A stretch of DNA of 64,000 nucleotides from assembly GCA_016801885.1 (NCBI GenBank), contig CM028882.1, positions 15,083,047 to 15,147,046 on the forward strand, in the 5' to 3' direction. Both the position numbers and the translations under genes were made by a program. The stretch comes from Toxotes chatareus. Lineage: Eukaryota; Chordata; Actinopteri; Toxotidae. The first letter of the stretch is position 1; each line of letters opens with the position of its first letter. Shown piece after piece: positions 43,448 through 49,276 of this stretch. The notes beneath the pieces were generated by a model. That model saw only the letters and a program-made list of their open reading frames with translations, was not told the origin of the DNA and ran no database searches.

Positions 43448-46400
43448 GCACACACACACACACACCTGAGTTACTTATTAACACCCCCTGCATATGTTTT
43501 CCAGTCTCCAATAACCAAAAAAAAAAACAAACACATAAACAGCAAATATCCAAGTGTTTTACATAACCTGTCACTCACATTATGCTTATTTTTGTGTTGT
43601 TCAGCAGAAGCACACCTGCAGTACAAGCTGAACAGATAACACAGAAAAACACACACTCATACACAACAGCAACACCGAACAACACAACATAGCAGCAGTA
43701 GCAGCATCTGAAGTCTTCTGACTTCTTTAAGATGAAAGAAACTAACAGATCTTGTAGATCTGATCTGAAATGGCCGCAGAAACTCTCTGACTTTTGTGTT
43801 CATTTGAAGGCTTCTGGGTTAGATTTGTTTGCTAGGTCACTGATCACAGTCACAGATGATTAATCAGTGGGTGTCACTCAACTCTAGAGCTGAGCACATT
43901 TGTTTTGTGTGTTTTATGTCAGAGTGCCTCCTGCTGGTGATAAAGGAAACTGTGTTTGTAGAAATCAGTGCTGTCTTTTGGAACACTTTTTTACTGTGAG
44001 GAGAATGGGGAATAAACACTTGAAATCAGGTGATGACAGCATTAAATCAAGGACTTCTGCTTCACCTACACACATCAGTGCAAAAAGCATAAAACCTACA
44101 ACATTATATTCAAATGTGATTTGAGCAGAAGCTGCAGCAGTTAATACTAAAGCTGGTCCAATAGGCTTCTTTTTTTTTTGTCTTGCTCTGAGATTGGAAA
44201 GCAGCCTGTTCACTAAGTCCAGAATTCACAGCATGCCTGATCTGTTCTGCTCTTCACCACAGAGGATTCAGGAGAGCAGGATCAGGAGGCCATTTGCCTC
44301 AAATGTGAAGATGGTTACTACCAGTAAGTGTCTTCTTCTGTTCAGAGTTTCGCTGAAATACACCCCTGTATTCATTTGTCCCAATGTTGACATCATGCAT
44401 CTTTCTGTCTGTCTGTCAGGTTAGGCAAAGACTGCCATCAGTCCTGTCCAGATCGGACCTACAATTCAAACAAAACCATGGCGTGCATTCCATGTGAAGA
44501 CAGATGTGTAAACTGTGACCAGTCCCAGTGCTACTGGTGTGAAGAGGGATTCTACGTCTTTGGTAACATTTGATCCATTTATAATTCTGGGCTGAGTTGT
44601 GGTGTGATTGTCAGCTGATAAACCCCTGGGGGCAGAATAAGTGACACCGTATCCTTCAGATTTGGTAGACAGTGTGGGCCTTTCAGTGTCACTGTACTAT
44701 TTTCAGAATGTTTAACTGTTCAACTGGGAGAAACTGTGTTCTGCATCTGATTTTCATATGAAATACTGCAATTTGTAAGATATCCCAGACAGTATTTGTA
44801 AAAGACCTTCATACCTCACAGTAAAAGTTGCCATCTTTTGTAGTTGTGAAATTATTTCTTTCATTAAAAGAATAATAAGTTTAATGGTGCATAGGCGAAG
44901 TTAAAAAAAAAAAATACAAAAAAAGTGTGTTTGTGTGTCCAGATGGAGAGTGCGTGGATCACTGTAAGGAAGGTTTCTTTGCGGATGAGGAGAGTGGAGA
45001 CTGTGAGCCGTGTCACCGCGCCTGTCGTACCTGCGGAGGACCACAATATGATGACTGTGACACTTGTGAGAATGGATTCACACTGGAGCGTGGGGAGTGC
45101 GTGGAGAGGAAAAAAATGGCCACCTGCCCTGAGAAACACTTCAGAAACAGTATGGCAAATCTTAATTTTACCTCTGTACTAAATGCTGTCAAAATAACCC
45201 ACCAAAAGAAAGTGGAAGTACTGCTGACAGTCACTGATATTGAAGCTGTAGTGAAATACATTTTTCTCAATTTACATTTACTCAATACCACATCCTTTGA
45301 TCTATTTGTCGTCACATTTCACATGCTTTCAGTTAGTATGACAATTTATGGGAGTTGTCCTGTCTCATTTCTTCCTCTCTTTTATCTTATTAATGTGTTG
45401 TTCTTGCTCATGTCTGTCTCTTTTGTCCTTTTTTCTGTTTTCCTTTTGTTATCAGGTGAGGAAGAATGTGAGCTGTGCCACTTGTCCTGTAAGACTTGCT
45501 CTGGTGCAGGGAGGGAGGACTGCAGGAGCTGCAACCCAGGTAAACAAATTCTGTCTGTATGCGTCTTTTTCTGAAACTACAAAAGTGTTTAATGGGCTTG
45601 CCTTAGATGTTTTGGGCAGATGAATGTTTTTTCTTTTCAGGTGCGAAGGGTGATAAAGAATCTACCTTAAATTTAAAGAAGTTGTCGACTGCTGACAACC
45701 TTTGTGTCCAATCTTCTTTTTCTTATATTAGTGGTATGATTTATCTTTTTGTCTTCAGGTCAATTTTTGACTGCTCGACAGACATGCACGTCTCGTTGTC
45801 CACCTAGTACGTTTGCCAACAAGGTGTCCAGCCGGTGTGAGGGCTGCCCCAAAGGGTGTGTGATGTGCCAGGACACCCAGCAGTGCCACCGCTGTCACAG
45901 TGGGCTTTACCTGCAAAATGGAGTGTGTGTGGAGGAATGCCAGAGGTGCCTGTCATGTTTTGTCATTTCTCTGCTAGCGCGTGATCCTAATGCATCAAAG
46001 ATACCTCATTCTGTCCTCTCACTGCCTCTTTTACAGAGGGTTTCCTCAAGGTGGTAAATGCCAGCCATGTGCCCAAGAGTGCGCATCCTGCCAGGGAAAT
46101 TCCTCTCACTGTTTGAACTGTGAGAAGAAGTACTTCCTTCTGGACCACTCCTGCAGGTCACACTGCCCAGAGGGATATTATACTGCAGAAACAGAGTGCC
46201 GTCGCTGTCCTGCTCACTGTAGTGAGTGCAATCAGGATGGCCTTTGTAAGAGTAAGTATACTGTGTGGAGCAGTGTTGGTGTTTTTCACAGTAGTTTTAG
46301 TAACAGTATCTTTGAGTCATGTATAAAAATATTTCCACTTTAGACAGACATGGTGTTCATCTTTATGACTGAAATTCTTAGTATAAAATATATCTCAGTA

Positions 46401-49276
46401 CTAAAGTACTAGGAGATATGGTGCGTCTCAAAGACATTATTTGACAAAAAATGATTTTTCTAAATTACAGGTTTTATTTGATTATGTCAGTGGTGGCTGT
46501 CAAACAAAACAAGCTTTGTATTCTTGACTGCATCATGTTATATAAGTGAAAAGTGTGAAGAAATAGGAAGTGAGTGCTGGCTGGGGGAAAGATGAACTGA
46601 TTGAAAAGGTGAAAGAGTATCTAAAGTGTATTGAAGTGTACATGGAATATTAAGAATTTTTAGACACTGGCTTTTCAAAGCCCAGTCCAACAGTTTTGCT
46701 TTTTATAAAAAAAAAATCTTGCATTACTCTTTATTTCTCTCTCTTCCTCAGAGTGTGCCGATTACTACTTCCTCCATGAAGATAAGTGTGTGGATGATTG
46801 TCCTGATGGCTACTTTGCCACCGAGAAGCAACAGGAGTGTGTACGGTGCCATGCTGATTGTGCCTCGTGTGATGGGCCGGACTCTGATGACTGTGACGTG
46901 TGTCGCAACCCGAAAGCTGTCCGTTACAACGGAGAGTGTCTGGCTGAGTGTCCCACCAGCACTTATTACGATAAGACCACCAATGAATGCAGAGGTAGGG
47001 AAGTTGGAAACTTAATATAAAATGAAATAAATATGAACAAAAAGTGCAGTCATTATGGGATTTTCTACCTTTCCCAAGATTCTACTTGGCTGTGTTTAAT
47101 GGCTTTTTATTTTCCCAGACTGTGACAGGTCATGCTTGACCTGCTCAGGCCATGAGCCCTCATCCTGCCTCAGCTGTGACACCAACAGGCGTAAAGACGC
47201 CAGCGGACACTGTGTGTGGTTCACTCAGTGCTCTCTGGACTCATACATGGACCAGAATGGGGAGTGCCAACGCTGTCACAACCTCTGTCATCGCTGTTCT
47301 GGGCCAGGCAAAGACCATTGCCTCAGCTGCAACGAGCCTCACTTCCTCCTGAGTATGTAATCCAGCTAAGCCAGAGAAAGTGTCTTTGATTACTCTGTAT
47401 TGTTGTGATTATTATCGACCAAAAGCAAACTTCTCCCTCAGTGTTTTGACTTTGTGCCTGTGTCCATCAGACAGCACATGTGTGCGCGAGTGTCCTGTGG
47501 GTTACTATTCTGAGGACACGGATGAACGCGTGTGTGAGCGCTGTCACTTCAGCTGCGAGTCGTGTGTTGGCCGGCACAGTGTGCAGTGTGTCACCTGTAA
47601 ACCTGGATTCTTCAAGCAGGGAAGCAGCTGTGTGGAAACCTGTTCAGAAAGGTAAGACGAGCGCCCAGACACTGACAGGTACTCTCCTCTCCTCTCTCTT
47701 TTCATGGACAAACATCATAAACAGACGTCCTCTCTCCTTTTCAGCCACTTTGGCAACACCACCACCATGGTTTGCGATCGCTGTGACCCCTCTTGTAAGC
47801 AGTGTTGGGGTCGTGGAAACAGGAACTGCCTGAGTTGTCGGGAGGGCTACGTCTACCTTAGGCAGTGGGGGCAATGCCTGCAGAAGTGCCCTTCAAACTA
47901 CTACCAAGACAGCAGGTCCATGAACTGTCACAGGTGTCACCCAACCTGCAAGACCTGCATTGGTAAAGAAAACATATCATGGCTTCTTTCTGTCATGCTG
48001 TTTTTTTCTGGCTGTTTTTGAAATTCAAGTTCAGCCATGTGATGACATGTCACACTTTGCGACACTATTGTGTGACTGTCTGTCCTCTTCCAGATGAGGG
48101 CGCTCTGGCCTGTCAGTCCTGTTATGACGGTTACACTTTTATGAGTGGCATCTGTGAATCCCAGTGTCTCGTAGGCTTCTATGCTGCCTCACAGGTGACA
48201 GACAGATTTGTGCGTTACTTCATCTACAAAGAGTGTTTTTGTTTTTATTAGACTAACCTTAGAAACAACATATGAGACACAAAATATTTGAGCTTTAGCT
48301 GCAGTTTGACAAGGCTGTGCTGAAATAAATGTATAAAAGTATTCTGTGGTGTGTTGCTCCAGGACTCTAAGTTCAAGAGTGATGAGCCAAACTGCAAGGC
48401 GTGTGACTTGTCCTGCGTGGACTGCCGAGGTCCCAGCATGTGGAACTGCACTGTGTGCCCTGCACTCCAGCTCTTGTCAGATGACGGCCGCTGCTTGAGT
48501 TGCTGTGGAAATGAGAAACGTCACGATGACAAACCAATACACATGCAGTGCTGTGAGTGCCAGGCCTCACGAGGTAAAAAAACAAAAAATAAAACAAAGC
48601 ACAACCTCACTGGAACACAGACTTCCACAGAAAAAATGTACAAATCTCTGAGGCCTTTGGCTTTGGTTTTGTTTTTGTGTATGTGTGAGTCATCAGTAGC
48701 AGTCATTCAGGTCTAACATGTAGGCATGAGTTTCATCTTTGCGTCAAACAGGGGTTTCCAGTATATTTTCCAGTATTTCAAAGCCAAAGCCAAAGCCAGT
48801 GTATATTGATTACATCTGTCTAATGTAACCTAATGGTCTGCTCTTTGTCCTTCTTCTCAGATGAGTGCATCATGGGTGTAAACTTCATTTTGGGGGAAGC
48901 TGAAGACTTAGAGGCTCAAGGCCGTGCTGCCAAACTCTTTGTTACTGCCTTTGTTCTAATTGTTGTCACTGTGGGTGGAGGGCTATTTCTCTTCCTCAAT
49001 GCCCGATCTAAAGTCCTTGCCATTGCACCCAAAACCAAAGCTGGAGGCTATGAGAAATTGGACCCCAATGGAGTCGTCACCTCACAACCCACCACCTCTT
49101 CATTTGGGGAATACAGTGACCGAATCGTTGAATGTGAGGATGATGAGGACGAAGATGACGATGATATTGTATATATGGGACAAGATGGGACAGTGTATCG
49201 GAAATTCAAGTACGGACTCTTGGACGAAGATGAGATTGAGCTAGAGTACGATGATGAGAGCTACTCATACAGATGA
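1171..49276 (+). CDS. pcsk5: pcsk5, proprotein convertase subtilisin/kexin type 5 (32 exons of the long form, 5' end missing)
   Basis: Secretory-pathway serine endoprotease of the furin/kexin family, which cuts precursors (growth factors, adhesion proteins) after paired basic residues. The spliced frame in this window encodes 1669 residues: the rest of the S8 catalytic domain (His in HGTRCAGEV, oxyanion Asn in WASGNGG, Ser in GTSASAP), a P domain with a RRGDL motif ending at SLVLYGT, about 1110 residues of furin-like Cys-rich repeats (roughly 22 at about 50 residues each, an estimate), one transmembrane segment, and an acidic tail ending in YDDESYSYR. The frame is unbroken over all 32 exons, which supports the boundaries. 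The signal peptide, propeptide and catalytic Asp lie upstream of the window. Furin and PCSK6 are excluded by the long Cys-rich domain, the tail sequence and the PC5A exon. Whether it is the teleost a or b copy is not decided. Exons 22-32 sit in 4.3 kb, while exons 1-21 spread over 43 kb. Confidence 0.96.
1858..2030 (+). CDS. pcsk5: pcsk5 window exon 2 (catalytic domain)
   Basis: Reads GVRMLDGDVTDMVEAKS ... IYSASWGPDDDGKTVDGP ... QAFENGIRM, the conserved core around the SWGPDDDGKT loop of kexin-like proteases. It ends in phase 0. The donor is gtgggc, followed directly by a CA-rich stretch. Confidence 0.95.
2031..5476 (+). other. pcsk5 intron 2
   Basis: CA-rich at its start, a pyrimidine-rich stretch at about 3230-3480 and a poly-T run at 3903-3918. 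The segment at about 2360-2520 (gatccgatcactcagacc) may be an old DNA-transposon fragment. No exon seen. Confidence 0.8.
5477..5689 (+). CDS. pcsk5: pcsk5 window exon 3 (oxyanion Asn)
   Basis: Exactly 71 codons, phase 0 at both ends. Contains GSIFVWASGNGGRSRDHC, whose oxyanion-hole Asn is codon 5519-5521, then TNSIYTISISSTAESG and YLEECSSTLTTTYSSGE. The donor is gtaagg, followed by TG and AG runs. Confidence 0.95.
5701..5790 (+). repeat. TG, AG and CA simple repeats after exon 3
   Basis: A TG run at about 5701-5718, then gagagaga, and a CA run at about 5773-5788, all within 100 bases of the pcsk5 exon 3 donor. Confidence 0.9.
6068..6465 (+). repeat. cluster of TG and CA microsatellites in intron 3
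   Basis: TG-rich at 6068-6121, CA-rich at 6241-6290 and TG at 6439-6463. The TG and CA blocks are near-complementary and could pair in the transcript. Confidence 0.9.
7092..7192 (+). CDS. pcsk5: pcsk5 window exon 4 (catalytic Ser)
   Basis: Reads ITTDLRHRCTDSHTGTSASA then PMAAAIIALALEA. The catalytic Ser of GTSASAP is the tcg codon at 7140-7142. It is preceded by about 280 bases of strongly pyrimidine-rich intron and followed by donor gtaaga. Confidence 0.96.
7193..11444 (+). other. pcsk5 intron 4
   Basis: 4.25 kb with no recognisable exon, RNA gene or clear transposon. Confidence 0.75.
11445..11548 (+). CDS. pcsk5: pcsk5 window exon 5 (end of catalytic domain)
   Basis: Reads NPLLTWRDVQHIIVKTSRAG then HLSAPDWKTNAAGYN. 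The donor GT at 11549-11550 runs directly into a 67-base AC microsatellite, giving gtacac with no G at +5. Confidence 0.95.
11551..11617 (+). repeat. AC microsatellite touching the exon 5 donor
   Basis: An uninterrupted AC run of 67 bases beginning two bases after the exon/intron boundary of pcsk5 exon 5. Confidence 0.97.
12976..13093 (+). CDS. pcsk5: pcsk5 window exon 6 (catalytic/P-domain junction)
   Basis: Reads VSHLYGFGLMDAEAMVKEAE then RWRQVPAQHVCVESVDRQI. This is the conserved GFGLMDA end of the protease domain passing into the P domain. The donor gtagaa is followed at once by CA repeats. Confidence 0.95.
13094..17328 (+). other. pcsk5 intron 6
   Basis: Starts with CA repeats directly after the donor, then the Tc1 fossil described separately. 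No other supported feature. Confidence 0.75.
13240..13490 (-). pseudogene. decayed Tc1-like transposase fragment
   Basis: On the minus strand this reads TPNLSPIKHLWDEVEYRLHA, then after stops QIPAARFQNVMESIP, a stop, and KLEAITAAIKQ. These match the C-terminal end of Tc1-like transposases (PDLNPIEHLWDELERR ... IPAARFQHLVES). The catalytic Glu position is Lys and several stops interrupt it, so it is inactive. It lies in pcsk5 intron 6. Confidence 0.75.
17329..17517 (+). CDS. pcsk5: pcsk5 window exon 7 (P domain)
   Basis: Contains YLEHVVVRITITHPRRGDLS then INLTSPSGTKSQLLANR. This is the P (Homo B) domain with the RRGDL motif shared by the convertases. It has a good polypyrimidine acceptor and donor gtaaaa. 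Confidence 0.95.
18154..18290 (+). CDS. pcsk5: pcsk5 window exon 8 (P domain)
   Basis: Reads LFDYSMEGFKNWEFMTTHCW then GEKAAGDWVLEIHDSPSQLR, the conserved P-domain core. The acceptor is preceded by interrupted TG repeats (about 18091-18141) in place of a plain polypyrimidine tract. Confidence 0.95.
18936..19070 (+). CDS. pcsk5: pcsk5 window exon 9 (P-domain end and linker)
   Basis: Reads GKLKEWSLVLYGTSVHPYSS and then a polar Thr/Glu-rich linker ending FTEEYN. The linker to the Cys-rich domain is poorly conserved in this family. The donor is gtaagt. Confidence 0.93.
19233..19335 (+). CDS. pcsk5: pcsk5 window exon 10 (start of Cys-rich domain)
   Basis: Reads GPCDSECNENGCEGPGPHHC then INCLHYFLKFKNNTR, the first furin-like repeat, with a probable N-glycosylation sequon (NNT). 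Confidence 0.94.
19336..22313 (+). other. pcsk5 intron 10
   Basis: Holds the TG microsatellite at 20499 and otherwise unremarkable AT-rich DNA; the end is CT-rich and forms the exon 11 acceptor. Confidence 0.75.
20499..20528 (+). repeat. TG microsatellite, intron 10
   Basis: Fifteen TG units. Confidence 0.95.
22314..22507 (+). CDS. pcsk5: pcsk5 window exon 11 (furin-like repeats)
   Basis: Reads MCVSECPSGFFRDDRKRCKK ... CETCVGSRSDQCTTCRTGF ... CVANCADGFYLDH, with regular CxxC spacing. The acceptor is tctctctctgcag and the donor is gtaagt. Confidence 0.94.
23880..24230 (+). repeat. high-copy percomorph interspersed repeat
   Basis: Contains tttcccagagcc, ccaacagtgtaaaattaaaa, gatattcaacatactgtgag and, at the end, gattgactaattggtaaatc followed by agctaatcatttcag. 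This order matches a very common percomorph repeat I know by sight; its class is uncertain. Confidence 0.5.
24991..25075 (+). CDS. pcsk5: pcsk5 window exon 12 (furin-like repeat)
   Basis: Reads SNICRRCPENCKKCNTSNIC then TECKPGMR. It enters in phase 1 and leaves in phase 2 (donor gtgagc). Confidence 0.93.
25076..27076 (+). other. pcsk5 intron 12
   Basis: The segment 26030-26420 has phrases (cttcccaactgctttcc, gaacctctgatctaaacc, gggccatttccactgcag) suggesting old non-autonomous DNA transposons, not resolved. CA-rich at about 26485-26527. Confidence 0.5.
27077..27180 (+). CDS. pcsk5: pcsk5 window exon 13 (furin-like repeat)
   Basis: Reads SLQGNKCQMTCDLGTYYNG then HRRTCEPCHQACATCA. The donor is gtagga. 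It is separated from the next exon by only 186 bases. Confidence 0.94.
27367..27505 (+). CDS. pcsk5: pcsk5 window exon 14 (furin-like repeat)
   Basis: Reads GTGIEACTKCAEGYLLEDWR ... STCSTGYYLSEQTSDNGQVQ, ending in SCKK across the splice. The donor is gtgagt. Confidence 0.94.
28150..28265 (+). CDS. pcsk5: pcsk5 window exon 15 (last exon shared by PC5A and PC5B)
   Basis: Reads CDHSCYECLGPGERNCSSC ... CVVSTICKD and ends in phase 1. Both downstream choices (29821 for PC5A, 35630 for PC5B) accept phase 1. In mammals PC5A and PC5B also diverge right after ICKD. Confidence 0.94.
29723..29758 (+). repeat. TG microsatellite upstream of the PC5A exon
   Basis: About 14 uninterrupted TG units, then cgtgtgcatg, ending about 65 bases before the PC5A-specific exon and preceded by a T run. 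Confidence 0.95.
29821..29936 (+). CDS. pcsk5: pcsk5 alternative terminal exon, soluble PC5A isoform
   Basis: Reads ANEESWAEGSFCVLVKKNNL then CQRKVLQQLCCRTCSQKG and a TGA stop at 29934-29936. This closely resembles the 38-residue C-terminus specific to mammalian PC5A. Joined in phase to exon 15 it makes a 704-residue remainder that stops after a few furin-like repeats, with no membrane anchor; such forms are secreted and held at the surface by heparan-sulphate proteoglycans and TIMPs. The acceptor, ending ctgtggaaag, is weaker than those of neighbouring exons, which fits regulated use. Two AATAAA signals lie 270-460 bases downstream. Confidence 0.92.
30208..30394 (+). terminator. candidate poly(A) signals for the PC5A transcript
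   Basis: AATAAA occurs at 30208-30213 and again at 30389-30394, downstream of the PC5A stop. They are plausible intronic polyadenylation sites. Which is used cannot be told from sequence. Confidence 0.4.
30952..31186. mobile_element. hAT-like non-autonomous element (MITE)
   Basis: The ends are near-perfect inverted repeats: ggggatgcaccgatg on the left and, in reverse complement, tagggatgcaccgata on the right. GGATGCACCGAT ends are typical of hAT-derived repeats in fish. It is about 235 bases with no coding frame. I could not define the 8-base target duplication. Confidence 0.65.
33460..33610 (+). repeat. possible degraded fish interspersed repeat
   Basis: actgtggctcagcagttatc and, further on, attgcccttgaacaaggca resemble parts of a common fish repeat (ctcagtggttag ... 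cccttgagcaaggcac). Weak recognition only. Confidence 0.35.
34118..34146 (+). repeat. GT microsatellite, intron between the PC5A exon and exon 16
   Basis: About 14 GT units. Confidence 0.95.
35630..35732 (+). CDS. pcsk5: pcsk5 window exon 16 (first PC5B-only exon)
   Basis: Reads GEYLSKHEKCHLCDITCLEC then TGPETEDCTSCPPTR. It follows exon 15 in phase 1 to give ICKDGEYL, as in mammalian PC5B. The acceptor is tctgtctgcag. Confidence 0.94.
35854..35990 (+). CDS. pcsk5: pcsk5 window exon 17 (furin-like repeat)
   Basis: Reads FFDDGRCNIRCQTGRYAMGR ... CHHTCQECSDEGPDKCTSC. Only 121 bases of intron separate it from exon 16. The donor is gtactc. Confidence 0.93.
36837..36889 (+). repeat. CA microsatellite, intron 17
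   Basis: About 26 uninterrupted CA units. Confidence 0.97.
37800..37975 (+). repeat. high-copy teleost non-LTR retrotransposon tail (L2/Maui-like)
   Basis: attcattttctaccgctt, then cagggtcgcgggggagctgg, agcctatcccagctgac, ggcggggtacaccctgga and tcgccagtcaatcgcag, ending in a CA-rich tail. This is a widespread fish repeat from memory; the LINE versus SINE assignment is uncertain. Confidence 0.7.
38359..38559 (+). CDS. pcsk5: pcsk5 window exon 18 (furin-like repeats)
   Basis: Reads RFGVARYLFHGQCRDVCPEG ... CPVDCIICTAADHCLHC ... CVPMECSA. The acceptor is ctccatccag and the donor is gtggga, in phase 1 at both ends. Confidence 0.92.
40032..40100 (+). CDS. pcsk5: pcsk5 window exon 19 (short repeat exon)
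   Basis: Reads GEVAHAENEGCLQCDEGCKQ then CKR (23 codons), matching the GEV...C..CEEGC segment of PC5B. It is symmetrical in phase 1. The donor is gtgagt. Confidence 0.88.
41280..41325 (+). repeat. TG microsatellite, intron 19
   Basis: About 16 TG units followed by interrupted TG/CG. Confidence 0.95.
43140..43466 (+). repeat. C-rich tract, pyrimidine-rich stretch, and CT/CA microsatellite
   Basis: Near-continuous C runs at about 43147-43162, a CT/CCT-rich region to about 43262, and a CT run passing into CA repeats at about 43389-43466. The complementary G runs could form a quadruplex. Confidence 0.9.
44263..44323 (+). CDS. pcsk5: pcsk5 window exon 20 (short repeat exon)
   Basis: Reads KDSGEQDQEAICLKCEDGYY and continues into exon 21. 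Of the two nearby AGs only this one keeps the frame; the next runs into TGA. The acceptor is tcttcaccacag and the donor is gtaagt. Confidence 0.85.
44420..44562 (+). CDS. pcsk5: pcsk5 window exon 21 (furin-like repeat)
   Basis: Reads LGKDCHQSCPDRTYNSNKTM ... CIPCEDRCVNCDQSQCYWCE, ending GFYVF. QCYWCEEGF matches a distinctive stretch of mammalian PC5B. The NKT sequon may be glycosylated. The donor is gtaaca. Confidence 0.93.
44943..45149 (+). CDS. pcsk5: pcsk5 window exon 22 (furin-like repeats)
   Basis: Reads DGECVDHCKEGFFADEESGD ... CEPCHRACRTCGGPQYDDC ... GFTLERGECVERKK. The acceptor is preceded by poly-A and GT-rich sequence, with almost no pyrimidine tract. The donor is gtatgg. Confidence 0.93.
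45456..45539 (+). CDS. pcsk5: pcsk5 window exon 23 (furin-like repeat)
   Basis: Reads SEEECELCHLSCKTCSGAGR then EDCRSCNP: 84 bases, symmetrical in phase 1. It has a strong T-rich acceptor and donor gtaaac. Confidence 0.93.
45759..45945 (+). CDS. pcsk5: pcsk5 window exon 24 (furin-like repeat)
   Basis: Reads GQFLTARQTCTSRCPPSTFA ... CEGCPKGCVMCQDTQQCHRC ... CVEECQR. The donor gtgcct at 45946 is a poor match to consensus and opens a 91-base intron. Confidence 0.92.
46037..46251 (+). CDS. pcsk5: pcsk5 window exon 25 (furin-like repeats)
   Basis: Reads GFPQGGKCQPCAQECASCQG ... CRSHCPEGYYTAETECRRC ... SECNQDGLCK. The acceptor is cctcttttacag and the donor is gtaagt. Confidence 0.94.
46752..46994 (+). 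CDS. pcsk5: pcsk5 window exon 26 (furin-like repeats)
   Basis: Reads CADYYFLHEDKCVDDCPDGY ... CHADCASCDGPDSDDCDVC ... CPTSTYYDKTTNECR. Symmetrical in phase 1. The donor is gtaggg. Confidence 0.94.
47119..47352 (+). CDS. pcsk5: pcsk5 window exon 27 (furin-like repeats)
   Basis: Reads CDRSCLTCSGHEPSSCLSCD ... TQCSLDSYMDQNGECQRC ... CSGPGKDHCLSCNEPHFLL. The donor is gtatgt. Confidence 0.94.
47471..47651 (+). CDS. pcsk5: pcsk5 window exon 28 (furin-like repeat)
   Basis: Reads NSTCVRECPVGYYSEDTDER ... CHFSCESCVGRHSVQCVTCK, ending CVETCSER across the splice. An NST sequon spans the junction with exon 27. The donor is gtaaga. Confidence 0.94.
47745..47962 (+). CDS. pcsk5: pcsk5 window exon 29 (furin-like repeats)
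   Basis: Reads HFGNTTTMVCDRCDPSCKQC ... NRNCLSCREGYVYLRQWGQ ... CHRCHPTCKTCI. It contains an NTT sequon. The donor is gtaaag. Confidence 0.94.
48094..48194 (+). CDS. pcsk5: pcsk5 window exon 30 (furin-like repeat)
   Basis: Reads DEGALACQSCYDGYTFMSGI then CESQCLVGFYAASQ and ends in phase 0. The CLVG motif matches the corresponding PC5B repeat. The donor is gtgaca. Confidence 0.92.
48363..48573 (+). CDS. pcsk5: pcsk5 window exon 31 (last Cys-rich exon)
   Basis: Reads CKACDLSCVDCRGPSMWNCT ... CLSCCGNEKRHDD ... MQCCECQASR. The paired-Cys CC...CCEC ending is the hallmark of the PC5B Cys-rich domain terminus. The donor is gtaaaa. Confidence 0.94.
48861..49276 (+). CDS. pcsk5: pcsk5 window exon 32 (transmembrane segment and acidic tail)
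   Basis: Begins DECIMGVNFILGEAEDLEAQ. A single hydrophobic span, LFVTAFVLIVVTVGGGLFLF, is followed by a basic stop-transfer residue and a cytoplasmic tail with two acidic clusters, ECEDDEDEDDDDIVYMGQDG and LLDEDEIELEYDDESYSYR. Tails of this kind route PC5B through the trans-Golgi network and endosomes. The TGA stop is at 49274-49276. Confidence 0.95.

Larger units (their letters stand above)
40101..44262 (+). other. pcsk5 intron 19
   Basis: 4.2 kb, the last large intron of the gene. It holds the TG (41280) and CT/CA (43389) microsatellites and the C-rich tract. No exon seen. Confidence 0.75.

Noticed and set aside
44927..45574. A continuous frame joining exons 22 and 23
   Set aside because: The intervening bases 45150-45455 happen to stay open, but good splice sites and domain continuity show an intron; retention cannot be excluded.
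48780..48800. Short tandem aaagcc repeat before exon 32
   Set aside because: Three units only, with no evident role.
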